64,000 nt of DNA, taken from Sphingomonas parapaucimobilis NBRC 15100 (GTDB lineage Bacteria; Pseudomonadota; Alphaproteobacteria; Sphingomonadales; Sphingomonadaceae). Below the pieces are notes generated by a model. It saw nothing but the letters and a program-made list of their open reading frames with translations, ran no database searches and was not told the origin of the DNA. Positions 35,296 to 42,145 of the stretch are shown one piece after another (position 1 is the stretch's first letter; each line of letters begins with the position of its first letter). A program made the position numbers and the translations under genes. The stretch lies in assembly GCF_000787715.1 (NCBI RefSeq), contig NZ_BBPI01000018.1:1-64000 (forward strand), written 5' to 3'.

Positions 35296-35401
35296 GAGTC
35301 CAACTCCCGGCCTTGGCGAACGGGTATCGGACGAACTGATTCCATCTGTTGAATCGAAGCCCGCCGCCAAGCTGATCAGCGTTAAGCCGGGAGTTGGACT
35401 A
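35296..35401 (-). promoter_or_regulatory. inverted repeat sequestering the portal ribosome binding site
   Basis: AGTCCAACTCCCGGC (35401-35387 on the minus strand) is the exact complement of GCCGGGAGTTGGACT (35311-35297), 75 bases downstream. The second arm contains the GGGAG of the portal gene and ends one base before its GTG. In RNA the 15-bp stem would block translation initiation of the portal, and by coupling perhaps the capsid genes. Confidence 0.6.
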
Positions 35402-35420
35402 GGTTCACGGCTGCATGGGC

Positions 35421-35486
35421 TATAAATCGCTTATCTGCAATCAGGAGTCAAGTTATTGATAATGCTTGTAAAATCGTATTTTACAA
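35421..35486. promoter_or_regulatory. operator palindrome and capsid-module promoter
   Basis: TTGTAAAAT 35466-35474 and ATTTTACAA 35478-35486 form a perfect 9-3-9 palindrome; the same half-site occurs twice at 41702-41744. Downstream on the minus strand TTGACT (35451-35446) and TTTATA (35426-35421), 19 apart, could start the portal transcript. A plus-strand promoter may overlap the palindrome as well. Confidence 0.5.
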
Positions 35487-35569
35487 TGAAGAAAGAGCTT
35501 GCGGCAAATCGGCGGGGGGGTGTAGTGTCCGATTGCTCCACGTTAGTTCCATAGGGGTTGTACGTGGCT

Positions 35570-35604
35570 AAGGCCGGTCTCTTTGCGGGGGACCGGCCTT
35601 TTCC
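35570..35604. terminator. hairpin between cargo gene and capsid module
   Basis: AAGGCCGGTC (35570-35579) and GACCGGCCTT (35591-35600) with an 11-base loop; followed by TTTTCC on the plus strand. Lies 3 bases past the cargo stop. The T-run is better on the plus strand, so it may end a short plus-strand RNA as well as the cargo message. Confidence 0.6.
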
Positions 35605-35606
35605 GT

Positions 35607-36167
35607 TCACGAATTCATCGCGAAGTCTGAGCTATTCCATTCGACGCCAGCGCAATCGCAAGCCCGCTTGAGCCAAGCCTCGGTTTCTTGCGCGGAATTG
35701 TTGGTTCCGTACCACCAGATTTCAGACAGCTTCGCTGAATATTTTTCAGACAGGCCCTCAGAGTCGAACAAGTCTGCGGGGTTGCGAGCAACAATGCGTT
35801 TTGTCCCCGGCTTTACCTTGGAAAGAGATTCTAGCGTCCCCGGCTTATGCTCTTCTAACGCCTTCAACCCTTCCGCAAGCAAGTCCTTTAGAGAATATGC
35901 TTTGACCTCTCTGCCGAAGGCGACAAGTTCATACTCGCCCCGCTTCCTTGATGCTTTTGGGGTTTCGACGATGGCGAGCGGAACGCGCCCTTCGACGTTC
36001 GTCACTTCCTCGGTAGCAAAATCGATAGTCGCAATTTGCTTGAAGGTATCGTTTTCAAGGGAAAGCGTCGTTGAATTCATCACACGGACATTCAACGACT
36101 TTTGCGGATCGGCGGCTTGCAGAAGGGAAACCAGTTTGAAAGTCGGGATATATGAGACAGTTGCCAT
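35607..36167 (-). CDS. cargo protein of unknown function between terminase and portal
   Basis: 186 residues, no recognised family. Begins MATVSYIPTFKLVSLLQAAD, has a beta-rich N-terminal half, a central lysine-rich part (TPKASRKRGEYELVAFGREVKAYSLKDLLAEGLKALEEHKPG), and an aromatic C-terminus (KLSEIWWYGTNNSAQETEAW ... CDCAGVEW). Codon use is less GC-rich than the terminase and portal genes on either side. It has its own promoter (36225-36197), a GAGG ribosome binding site and a hairpin after the stop, so it is expressed independently of the packaging genes. That is the hallmark of a moron; superinfection exclusion or anti-phage function is an inference from position only. Confidence 0.75.
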   Translation of the reverse strand: MATVSYIPTFKLVSLLQAADPQKSLNVRVMNSTTLSLENDTFKQIATIDFATEEVTNVEGRVPLAIVETPKASRKRGEYELVAFGREVKAYSLKDLLAEGLKALEEHKPGTLESLSKVKPGTKRIVARNPADLFDSEGLSEKYSAKLSEIWWYGTNNSAQETEAWLKRACDCAGVEWNSSDFAMNS

Positions 36168-36196
36168 TTCGTCGTCCTCACAATTGCGATGGTCCC

Positions 36197-36225
36197 CTTA
36201 TAGCAACTAACTTATGAGGAGTAAA
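36197..36225 (-). promoter_or_regulatory. promoter of the cargo gene
   Basis: Minus-strand TTTACT (36225-36220), 17-base spacer, TATAAG (36202-36197): 4/6 and 5/6 matches to sigma-70 boxes at ideal spacing, 29 bases before the cargo start. The AT-rich palindrome CTTATAAG just upstream could be an operator. Confidence 0.6.
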
Positions 36226-36244
36226 TGCCTTATAAGGAAGAAAT

Positions 36245-38017
36245 CTAGCGATTTAAGTAGGAGGATTTGAACACGGTCTGCACCTGCTTCGGTGCGGCTG
36301 CCGTCGATAGCTCATCTTCACGACGATCGAGGTTCATGGTCACGAGCGTCCGCGCTGCGATGGCATAGACGGTCGCGTCCAGCGTTTCGGCCCGCTTGCC
36401 GGGGATGCGCTCGAACCGGCGCACCGGCTGTCCCTTGAAGTATCGGACCACCTTCCGCTCTGAGGTCAGTTGCTCGAAATAGATCGGTTCGAGGTCGGCT
36501 GAGAACCGCACGGAATTGCCGCGAGCGAGGCGGGTGAAAAGCTGGCTCTTGAGGCCGTCCACGCCGATCAGGAACAGCGGCGCTCCCTTCGTCGTGGACC
36601 GCTGCAAATTCGCCCTGGCGAAGCCGGGGACGCCCTTTCCTGCGACGATGCGCCGGGAGAACCGCGAGCGGGTGAAGCTAGTCACGATGTCGGTATGCCC
36701 GCCGTCGCCGCTATCGATCACGGCAGCGTCGACTCGAAGGGTGCCGCCGTTCGGGTGCTTCCACGTCGAACGCAAGGCGTCCTCAAGCTCCTGCCACGTC
36801 GTTTCCGCGTCTATGGCTCCCCAGATGACGGAATGAGCGAGGACGAACGTCTGGCCCTCCTTGCCGTGGCCGACGAACACGAGTTCGAGCCGGTCGTCTT
36901 GGCAGTCCACACCCACCGTCACAAGCAGGCAGTCGTGCGGCATGGCCGCAAGGCCGAACGGCTCCCGCTTCCCGGCAAGCTCCCCTTCGTCCAATTCGTC
37001 GGCGACTTCCCGCCACGGCTGCCCCAGTGTCAGGTTGACGAATGTCTGCAACGTCGCCGGATCGTCCTTCGCCGCCAGAAACTCGGCAGCCAGCTTGCCC
37101 CATGCTGCGTTGCTGTGAGGCGACACGAGGGCGTTGACGCGGAAACCCGCATGGCCCTTCACGTCGGGCGCTGTGGCCCGCCAGCGGCCCTTGGCGACCA
37201 TGCTGGCCTTGTACCGTTCGGCGATCAGCGAGCCGCAATGAGGGCAGGCATAGGCGGCAGTTTCCGGCTGCCCTTCATCCCAATGGATTTGCGACCATTG
37301 GATTTCGTTGAAGTCCCCGCATTCCGGGCAAGGCACCTCGAAGATGCGTTGATCGGACTGGGCATAGAGCTTGCTGATAGGACCATGGTCAAAGACAGGG
37401 GTCGAACCGGCCAGAATCTTCCGGTCGCGGAAGGTGAGCGTTCGCATCGTCGCCAGTTCGATAGGATCGCCCTCTTGGCTCACCTCGAACCCGTCGATTT
37501 CATCCATGACCAGCACCTTCGCGGCATGGCGGCGCAAATTGCGCGGGGATTTCGCGGCGACCAGCTTCAACGATCCACCGGGAAACTTCCGGCTGAGGAG
37601 AGTCGAGCGGCCCGTTTCGTCGTTCTCGGCAGCGAGAAGGCCGCGCAAGGCCGGACTGGCTTCAAACGTGCCTTCGATGTCGGTGACGGCATAATCCCGA
37701 CAGTCGTCTTGCGTCGGCAGGACGGTGAGGATGTTCGAGGGCGAGTTAGAGACGAACGCGGCGACCGTTCCGGTGAGAAGCGTCGTCCAGCCGACGCGGG
37801 CCGACTTGATGACGCTGATTTTCGAGATGGCCGGATCGTCAATCGCATCGCAGATGCCGCGCTGATACTCGAACAGGCGAATGCGGCCCGGAAGCGCCGA
37901 AACGGTCTGCGGCAGATAGACGTTCGACTCGATCCAATCAGCCAGGGCGATCTTCGGCGGCGGGCGAAGCGATCTGAGGGCGGCGCGACGGACAAGCGCA
38001 ATCGGATATTCGGTCAT
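36245..38017 (-). CDS. terminase large subunit (GpA family)
   Basis: 590-residue packaging motor and nuclease. N-terminal ATPase: SVIKSARVGWTTLLTG (Walker A-like), VLVMDEIDGFEVSQEGDPIELA (Walker B). A zinc-binding insert has CPECGDFNEIQW and CPHCGSLI. The nuclease domain has VGVDCQDDRLELVFVGHG and VIDSGDGGHTDIV. Full length for lambda gpA-type enzymes. It overlaps terS by 4 bases, so coupled. Confidence 0.93.
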   Translation of the reverse strand: MTEYPIALVRRAALRSLRPPPKIALADWIESNVYLPQTVSALPGRIRLFEYQRGICDAIDDPAISKISVIKSARVGWTTLLTGTVAAFVSNSPSNILTVLPTQDDCRDYAVTDIEGTFEASPALRGLLAAENDETGRSTLLSRKFPGGSLKLVAAKSPRNLRRHAAKVLVMDEIDGFEVSQEGDPIELATMRTLTFRDRKILAGSTPVFDHGPISKLYAQSDQRIFEVPCPECGDFNEIQWSQIHWDEGQPETAAYACPHCGSLIAERYKASMVAKGRWRATAPDVKGHAGFRVNALVSPHSNAAWGKLAAEFLAAKDDPATLQTFVNLTLGQPWREVADELDEGELAGKREPFGLAAMPHDCLLVTVGVDCQDDRLELVFVGHGKEGQTFVLAHSVIWGAIDAETTWQELEDALRSTWKHPNGGTLRVDAAVIDSGDGGHTDIVTSFTRSRFSRRIVAGKGVPGFARANLQRSTTKGAPLFLIGVDGLKSQLFTRLARGNSVRFSADLEPIYFEQLTSERKVVRYFKGQPVRRFERIPGKRAETLDATVYAIAARTLVTMNLDRREDELSTAAAPKQVQTVFKSSYLNR

Positions 38018-38520
38018 GACAGGTCTTCCCCTGCGAGCGTTTCGAGGGTAGCCCGGATTTCAGCGTCGATTTCGGCAATGTCGTGAACGGTCAATCCGGG
38101 CAGACGGGTGCCGATGCGCGACGATACCGCGAGGAGCGAGGCGCGAAGATCGCGAAGCACGGACTCCCATTCGCGTTGCACGTCGGCGGCAGGCAGCATC
38201 TCGCGGCGGGCGAGCGCGTTTTGCAATTCGATCTTGTCGGCCTGTTCGGTCGCCAGCCGGACCTTCGCTGTTTCAAGTTCGCTGTCGCGCTTGCGGGAAA
38301 ACTCGACATAGCGCCGGATGGAATCGCGAGTGTCGAATTTGCCCGCGTCGTTTCTCGGAAGGACGTGCTTTGTCGCGAGGGTGTGAATTGTGCGCTCGAC
38401 AACGCCAAACAGTTTCGCCAGTTCGGCAGCACTCAATTCTTCCGCGATAGCGCCGGAACGGAAGTTGTCGTTTTCCGGCTCGCCAGCAAGTTCGAGGATT
38501 TCAGCGCGACGATTTCTCAT
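38014..38520 (-). CDS. terminase small subunit-like DNA-binding protein
   Basis: 168 residues. An N-terminal helix-turn-helix (LSAAELAKLFGVVERTIHTLATKHVLPRNDAGKFDTRDSIRRYVEFSR) resembles the Nu1 winged helix, followed by a long coiled region (ETAKVRLATEQADKIELQNALARREMLPAADVQREWESVLRDLRASL). Position just before the large subunit supports the role: recognition of the packaging site. The iteron array lies 190 bases upstream of its start and is a natural candidate for its target. Confidence 0.85.
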   Translation of the reverse strand: MRNRRAEILELAGEPENDNFRSGAIAEELSAAELAKLFGVVERTIHTLATKHVLPRNDAGKFDTRDSIRRYVEFSRKRDSELETAKVRLATEQADKIELQNALARREMLPAADVQREWESVLRDLRASLLAVSSRIGTRLPGLTVHDIAEIDAEIRATLETLAGEDLS

Positions 38521-38893
38521 TGTCTGATTCCGATTCTAAAATTTTTGTATGTGTTGATGGGCTGCGCTCGATGTCCCCCGCATCGGCCACCCACCGGGAA
38601 GAACCTATGCCGGTTGACCGTGATACGGATTGACACAACTGATAAGAAAACCGCGAAGCCAGCCGCGCCAAAAGGCGGCTAGCGGTTATATACGTAGTAT
38701 ATAGGGTATATGTTGCGACCCGTTGCGACCCCGAAAAGTGGGCGTTGCGACCCTGTTTTTGACCGTTGCGACCCCGTTGCGACCTGCGTTGCGACCCTGT
38801 GTTTTTGGCGTTGCGACCTGCGTTGCGACCTGTTGCGACCACGGATTCACGGATTTCGAACAGGCGATTTGCTGTTTTCAGAACGTCACTCAT
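38501..38893 (-). CDS. possible coding frame across the iteron array
   Basis: A 130-residue frame whose ATG 38893 overlaps the stop of the upstream gene (TGATG) with GGAG 10 bases upstream, and whose end overlaps the terS start by 20 bases. Those junctions argue for translation. Against it, the nine GTTGCGACC repeats are read in all three phases (GRN, SQR, VAT), giving a low-complexity basic protein, and other frames there are open too. The first 20 residues (MSDVLKTANRLFEIRESVVA) could be the only real coding part. Confidence 0.35.
   Translation of the reverse strand: MSDVLKTANRLFEIRESVVATGRNAGRNAKNTGSQRRSQRGRNGQKQGRNAHFSGSQRVATYTLYTTYITASRLLARLASRFSYQLCQSVSRSTGIGSSRWVADAGDIERSPSTHTKILESESDNEKSSR
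38687..38703. other. AT-rich palindrome beside the iterons
   Basis: TATATAC-GTA-GTATATA, with GGGTATATG following, directly left of the first iteron. A candidate DNA-unwinding element if the array is an origin. Just left again is a hairpin GCCGCGCCAAAAGGCGGC (38662-38679). Confidence 0.5.
38712..38840. repeat. nine GTTGCGACC iterons, helically phased
   Basis: Exact copies begin at 38712, 38722, 38744, 38765, 38776, 38788, 38810, 38822 and 38832. Steps are 10, 22, 21, 11, 12, 22, 12 and 10, i.e. one or two helical turns, so every site faces the same side of the helix. All are in the same orientation. Candidate replication origin iterons for the element's primase/helicase, or a terminase-binding (cos/pac) site. 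Confidence 0.85.
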
Positions 38894-39399
38894 CCCGCTA
38901 ACTCCGCGATTTCGATCTTGCGCATCTGCCTGCGGTGATTGTCCTCGCGCATCTTCACGATTTCGTCGGCATGTATCGCGCACCAATTTCGCCAGTCGAT
39001 TTCATTGCGGAAGCGATCACGATCGACGCGACGTGCGACAAGATCATCGTAAAACTGATCTGCGGTGCGCGGAGTGAATATGTCGCGCCAATGCAGCATC
39101 GGGACGTTTGAGCTTTCGCGACCAATCCATCGCAACGGCTCGAATTCACCGATGCGCGATGCGAAAAGCTGATCTCCGCAACGCCACACCTGCAACGTCG
39201 TGCCATCACGGTCGCGATAATGATAGTCCTGCACATAGCAGAACGGATACCAGCCTTCCGGCCATCCCGGCGCGGCGTCCAGCCGGTCGATATGGAAGAT
39301 TGCCCGCTCGCCGATAATGTTCGTCGGCGTCGGATCGGGCTGCATCCGCACCGTCGTCCCGTCGTTCATTTCATCAATGAGTTCTGAATCGCTGATCAT
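38890..39399 (-). CDS. element protein of unknown function
   Basis: 169 residues, acidic and aromatic-rich: MISDSELIDEMNDGTTVRMQPD, then GWPEGWYPFCYVQDYHYRDRDGTTLQVW, and a charged C-terminus (EIVKMREDNHRRQMRKIEIAELAG). Its start overlaps the primase stop by one base (TAATG) and its stop overlaps the next frame's ATG, so it is part of a coupled string. Position between replication and packaging genes suggests a replication or packaging accessory; no domain is recognised. Confidence 0.65.
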   Translation of the reverse strand: MISDSELIDEMNDGTTVRMQPDPTPTNIIGERAIFHIDRLDAAPGWPEGWYPFCYVQDYHYRDRDGTTLQVWRCGDQLFASRIGEFEPLRWIGRESSNVPMLHWRDIFTPRTADQFYDDLVARRVDRDRFRNEIDWRNWCAIHADEIVKMREDNHRRQMRKIEIAELAG

Positions 39400-41558
39400 T
39401 AGACAAGCTCCTGAATTTCACGGTTTCGGCGACGGTTGCCGGTCGGCGGTTGACTGGACGCCCGTTCAAGGTGCGTCCGCTTGCTATTGCCCTTGCCATG
39501 TTCGGCAATCACGATTTCACCGGCATCGAGCAGGCGCTCCATCGCATTTTTGAACGTTCGATTTTTGGTGTGTCCGGCCCTTGGATGCCCTTCAAAGAGA
39601 GACGGTGCATAGGTCGGCCCTGTATTATGCGAGACATACCGCCCCTGTTCGGTCATGGCGTCGAGGATTTCGAGGAACAGGTTATCGACAGGCAGGCGGC
39701 TATCGCCATCATCGTCGTCATCCGCCAATTCGGCGTCGGCGACGAACACACCGCGCCGCCAAGTCATGCGGATTTCCCCTCCGGTCGGGCCGTAGTTGGA
39801 TTTCATAGTCCGCAAGACGCGAGCGTCGGTATCGTCTTCCGTGCCGTCATCGTTTCTGACGCGCTCAAGATACAGGCGAGACCGAACAGCGTTGTTCCAC
39901 GCGACACTAAATCCCGATCCAGTGCCGGTATTCATGCCAGTCAATGAAGGGTGCGATAGGAGGAGGACCGCGCAATCGTATTGGATTGCGAGGTGCTTGA
40001 GCATGTTGATGAACTGAGTGACTTGGTTCGTGTTGTTTGCTTCGCCACCGTAGAGATGCGACCTAGTATCGAGTATTAGCAACGAGTAATGACGCTCGGA
40101 CATGATGCGTTCGAGGCGTTCGTAAATAGCCGTCTCTTTCAATCCACCGCTGCGAGTCGGCTCGGCAAGAATGGCGTTCTCGCCTGCCATCGAACGCACC
40201 CACACATTGTCGAGGTCGGCCATGTCGAGGTTGCGTTCCCGGCAGATGTCCGCGAACCGACGATGCAACTCATCTTCCTCGTCTTCCGCTGCGATGACGC
40301 AAACTGCCCCCGGACGGTCCACTCGCTCCCCTAGAAACGGGCTGCCGGTGCCAACTGCTACGGCAAGCTGCAAAGCCAGATTGCTCTTGCCGGTGCCACC
40401 ATCACCTGACAAATCCGTTACCTGCCGGTTTGGAATCAGATCAGGGATGAGCCATTCACGCTTAGGCACTCGCTTGCTCGCAAAGCTGCTGACCGGCTTC
40501 AAGAATGCGGAATCGTCGGCCTTCTGCCTTTCGGCGGCGTGGGCCTTGTCTTCTTTGATCAGGGCTTCAAGATCGGCATCGTAGTCGTCGAGGTCGGCGA
40601 GGGTTTGCTCATCGAGCTCGCTGTCACGCCAATCGTGATCCGCTGCGGCGCTGTAAAGCGACCGTTCCGTGATGCCGCCTTCCTTTTCAGGATCGAGATC
40701 GTCCCACGTATCGCGAGTGTGGCGACGGCTGTAGCTGTCATGCCCCTTCGACCATCCATCGAATACGGTGAACGATCCGCCTGCTGACTTATGCGCCGCT
40801 GCCATATCACGCCACCAACTGCGATCACCTTCGTTCGGGATAGACATAAGGGCCGAGTCGGCGACGTGCTGCGGGCGGGTTGCCCCTTCGTGGTTGTCGT
40901 TGGCCTCACGCTCCCGGCGCTCGCGATAGGGCTTTCCGTCGCGACCTAATGCCACCTCATCCAAATCGTCCGCATGGTCGATATACCCGCCGTCTACAAG
41001 GTAGGTCTGGACAGGTGTTCCGTCCTCGACGTTACCGTAATAGAACGACTGCGACATCGTGAAGGACGCGGGATCAAACGCCCCGTCGAAAAGGCCATTG
41101 ATTCGCGCCACAAGCCTCTCGCGCTCGATAGGGTCGAGGTCTCGACTGGTAGGGCAAAGGATACGCCACCTGTTGCCCTTTCCGGGCTGCATATGGCTAG
41201 GGGTGGTAAAGATGAGAGCGGCAATGCCTACCTCCGACAGGATGGCGCGAGCGCGAGCCGGTGATATGTCGCCATCATCATAGTCTAGCTCAATGCCGCT
41301 GATCGCCTGCATGTTGGCGTTCGTGCGAAGGCTGCCCTTATCCGAGCGGGTATTCCCGAAACGGGCCAGCTTGAGCCAGGGCAAGTCCCCCTTGTATTCA
41401 GCCCATTCGTCTTTGATCACCTCCGCCAACTCGCGCAATGAGAGCGTGAGGTCATCCTTGCGACTTGCCGACTGTCGAGGGAACCGCGTCACCTTGAGCG
41501 GACGATCCAGCGGCGAAATCAGGGTTGCGCCCCTTCGGGAATTCGAGTATATATTCAT
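39399..41558 (-). CDS. primase-helicase (AEP-like primase plus RepA-type ATPase)
   Basis: 719 residues. The N-terminal third resembles VirE/BT4734-type archaeo-eukaryotic primase-like domains (AISGIELDYDDGDISPARARAIL with a D-x-D pair, IFTTPSHMQPGKGNRWRILCPT). After a linker comes a RepA/RecA-like hexameric helicase core: LSGDGGTGKSNLALQLAVAV, AVCVIAAEDEEDELHRRF, LLILDTRSHLYGG, and VLLLSHPS. The C-terminus has a winged-helix-like tail. It should initiate replication of the excised element. ATG 41558 is taken, with GAGG 9 bases upstream; ATG 41573 lacks one. First gene of the minus-strand programme. Confidence 0.85.
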   Translation of the reverse strand: MNIYSNSRRGATLISPLDRPLKVTRFPRQSASRKDDLTLSLRELAEVIKDEWAEYKGDLPWLKLARFGNTRSDKGSLRTNANMQAISGIELDYDDGDISPARARAILSEVGIAALIFTTPSHMQPGKGNRWRILCPTSRDLDPIERERLVARINGLFDGAFDPASFTMSQSFYYGNVEDGTPVQTYLVDGGYIDHADDLDEVALGRDGKPYRERREREANDNHEGATRPQHVADSALMSIPNEGDRSWWRDMAAAHKSAGGSFTVFDGWSKGHDSYSRRHTRDTWDDLDPEKEGGITERSLYSAAADHDWRDSELDEQTLADLDDYDADLEALIKEDKAHAAERQKADDSAFLKPVSSFASKRVPKREWLIPDLIPNRQVTDLSGDGGTGKSNLALQLAVAVGTGSPFLGERVDRPGAVCVIAAEDEEDELHRRFADICRERNLDMADLDNVWVRSMAGENAILAEPTRSGGLKETAIYERLERIMSERHYSLLILDTRSHLYGGEANNTNQVTQFINMLKHLAIQYDCAVLLLSHPSLTGMNTGTGSGFSVAWNNAVRSRLYLERVRNDDGTEDDTDARVLRTMKSNYGPTGGEIRMTWRRGVFVADAELADDDDDGDSRLPVDNLFLEILDAMTEQGRYVSHNTGPTYAPSLFEGHPRAGHTKNRTFKNAMERLLDAGEIVIAEHGKGNSKRTHLERASSQPPTGNRRRNREIQELV

Positions 41559-41582
41559 ATGACAGCACCTCATCTGCTGTTT

Positions 41583-41638
41583 GGTTGAGACTAAGGGCGA
41601 GTGTGGACCAGCACTCGCCCTTTCTTTTTATCTCAACC
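41583..41638. terminator. nested hairpin in the primase leader; plus-strand terminator
   Basis: Inner stem AGGGCGAGTG (41594-41603) / CACTCGCCCT (41612-41621) followed on the plus strand by TTCTTTTTA; outer arms GGTTGAGA (41583-41590) / TCTCAACC (41631-41638). It lies 25 bases upstream of the primase start, in its 5' leader. It could end an antisense RNA or act as an attenuator. Confidence 0.6.
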
Positions 41639-41680
41639 GCTCACAAAACGCCAGATATAGATTCGATGTACCATTTTGAT

Positions 41681-41760
41681 ACATTACCTTTGTCTGTTTT
41701 CATTTTACAAAGACGCTCCATTAGGCGTTTATTGCTTGTAAAATAGCTTTTTACTATGGT
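41681..41760. promoter_or_regulatory. divergent control region with two TTGTAAAAT half-sites
   Basis: ATTTTACAA 41702-41710 and TTGTAAAAT 41736-41744 are inverted, 25 bp apart. The left half-site overlaps a minus-strand -35 (TTGTAA) for the primase, with TAATGT 18 bases on. The right one lies in the spacer of a plus-strand promoter (TTGCTT 41732-41737, 17 bases, TATGGT 41755-41760) for the small zinc-ribbon gene. Confidence 0.5.
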
Positions 41761-41841
41761 GATTTTACTTCACACACAATCAACGAAAAAACTAAGTTTT
41801 CCGTGCTAAGATGCGAGCGGATCAATCGGGAGAAGGCCGCG

Positions 41842-42045
41842 ATGTCTGGCTGGTCGAAAGAGGAAGTCGAAGCGGAGCTAGAGCGACGGACGCGGGCTAA
41901 CGCGGATGCGCGACTGGCGAGTATGAGGCCGATGCCTGTCGAAGGTGCCGATGCGGACTGCATTCATTGTGGAAGGGCCTTCCGTTTGGCGCTCGCCAGC
42001 GCCGGGAAATATGGCCTTTGTGATGACTGTCATTTTGCCGACTAA
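41842..42045 (+). CDS. small zinc-ribbon-like protein
   Basis: 67 residues. A helical N-terminus (SGWSKEEVEAELERRTRANADARLASMRP) precedes a two-CxxC finger (CIHCGRAFRLALASAGKYGLCDDC). GGAGAAGG gives a good ribosome binding site before ATG 41842. It is divergent from the primase operon at the right end, where PICI-type elements keep regulators; it could control the TTGTAAAAT sites, but nothing in it proves DNA binding. A terminator-like hairpin follows. Confidence 0.65.
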   Translation: MSGWSKEEVEAELERRTRANADARLASMRPMPVEGADADCIHCGRAFRLALASAGKYGLCDDCHFAD

Positions 42046-42048
42046 CGC

Positions 42049-42069
42049 GACGGGGATTCGAACCTCGTC
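42049..42069 (+). terminator. hairpin after the zinc-ribbon gene
   Basis: GACGGGG / CCTCGTC with a 7-base loop (one G-T pair), then ATTTTA; 3 bases past the stop. Confidence 0.5.
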
Positions 42070-42093
42070 ATTTTAGAGTCACCTAACGAATGT

Positions 42094-42118
42094 GTAACAC
42101 ATTTTGCAACACATTTTG
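42094..42118 (+). promoter_or_regulatory. candidate integrase arm-type site (right)
   Basis: GTAACACATTT ... CACATTTTG, a direct-oriented near copy of 29931-29955, 68 bp inside the right core. Confidence 0.55.
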
Positions 42119-42145
42119 AAAACAGGCAAATTTTTATTTGTTTTA

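Noticed and set aside
38710..39077. Plus-strand frames across the GTTGCGACC repeats, and a CRISPR-like reading of the array
   Set aside because: The repeat unit contains no stop in any frame, so openness is trivial. Units are 9 bp with 1-13 bp gaps, far too short for CRISPR repeats and spacers. No CRISPR array is seen anywhere in the window.
42046..42078. T-arm-like sequence (GGGGATTCGAACC) suggesting a tRNA fragment
   Set aside because: No acceptor, D or anticodon arm is found on either strand; it is better read as the terminator hairpin of the small zinc-ribbon gene.
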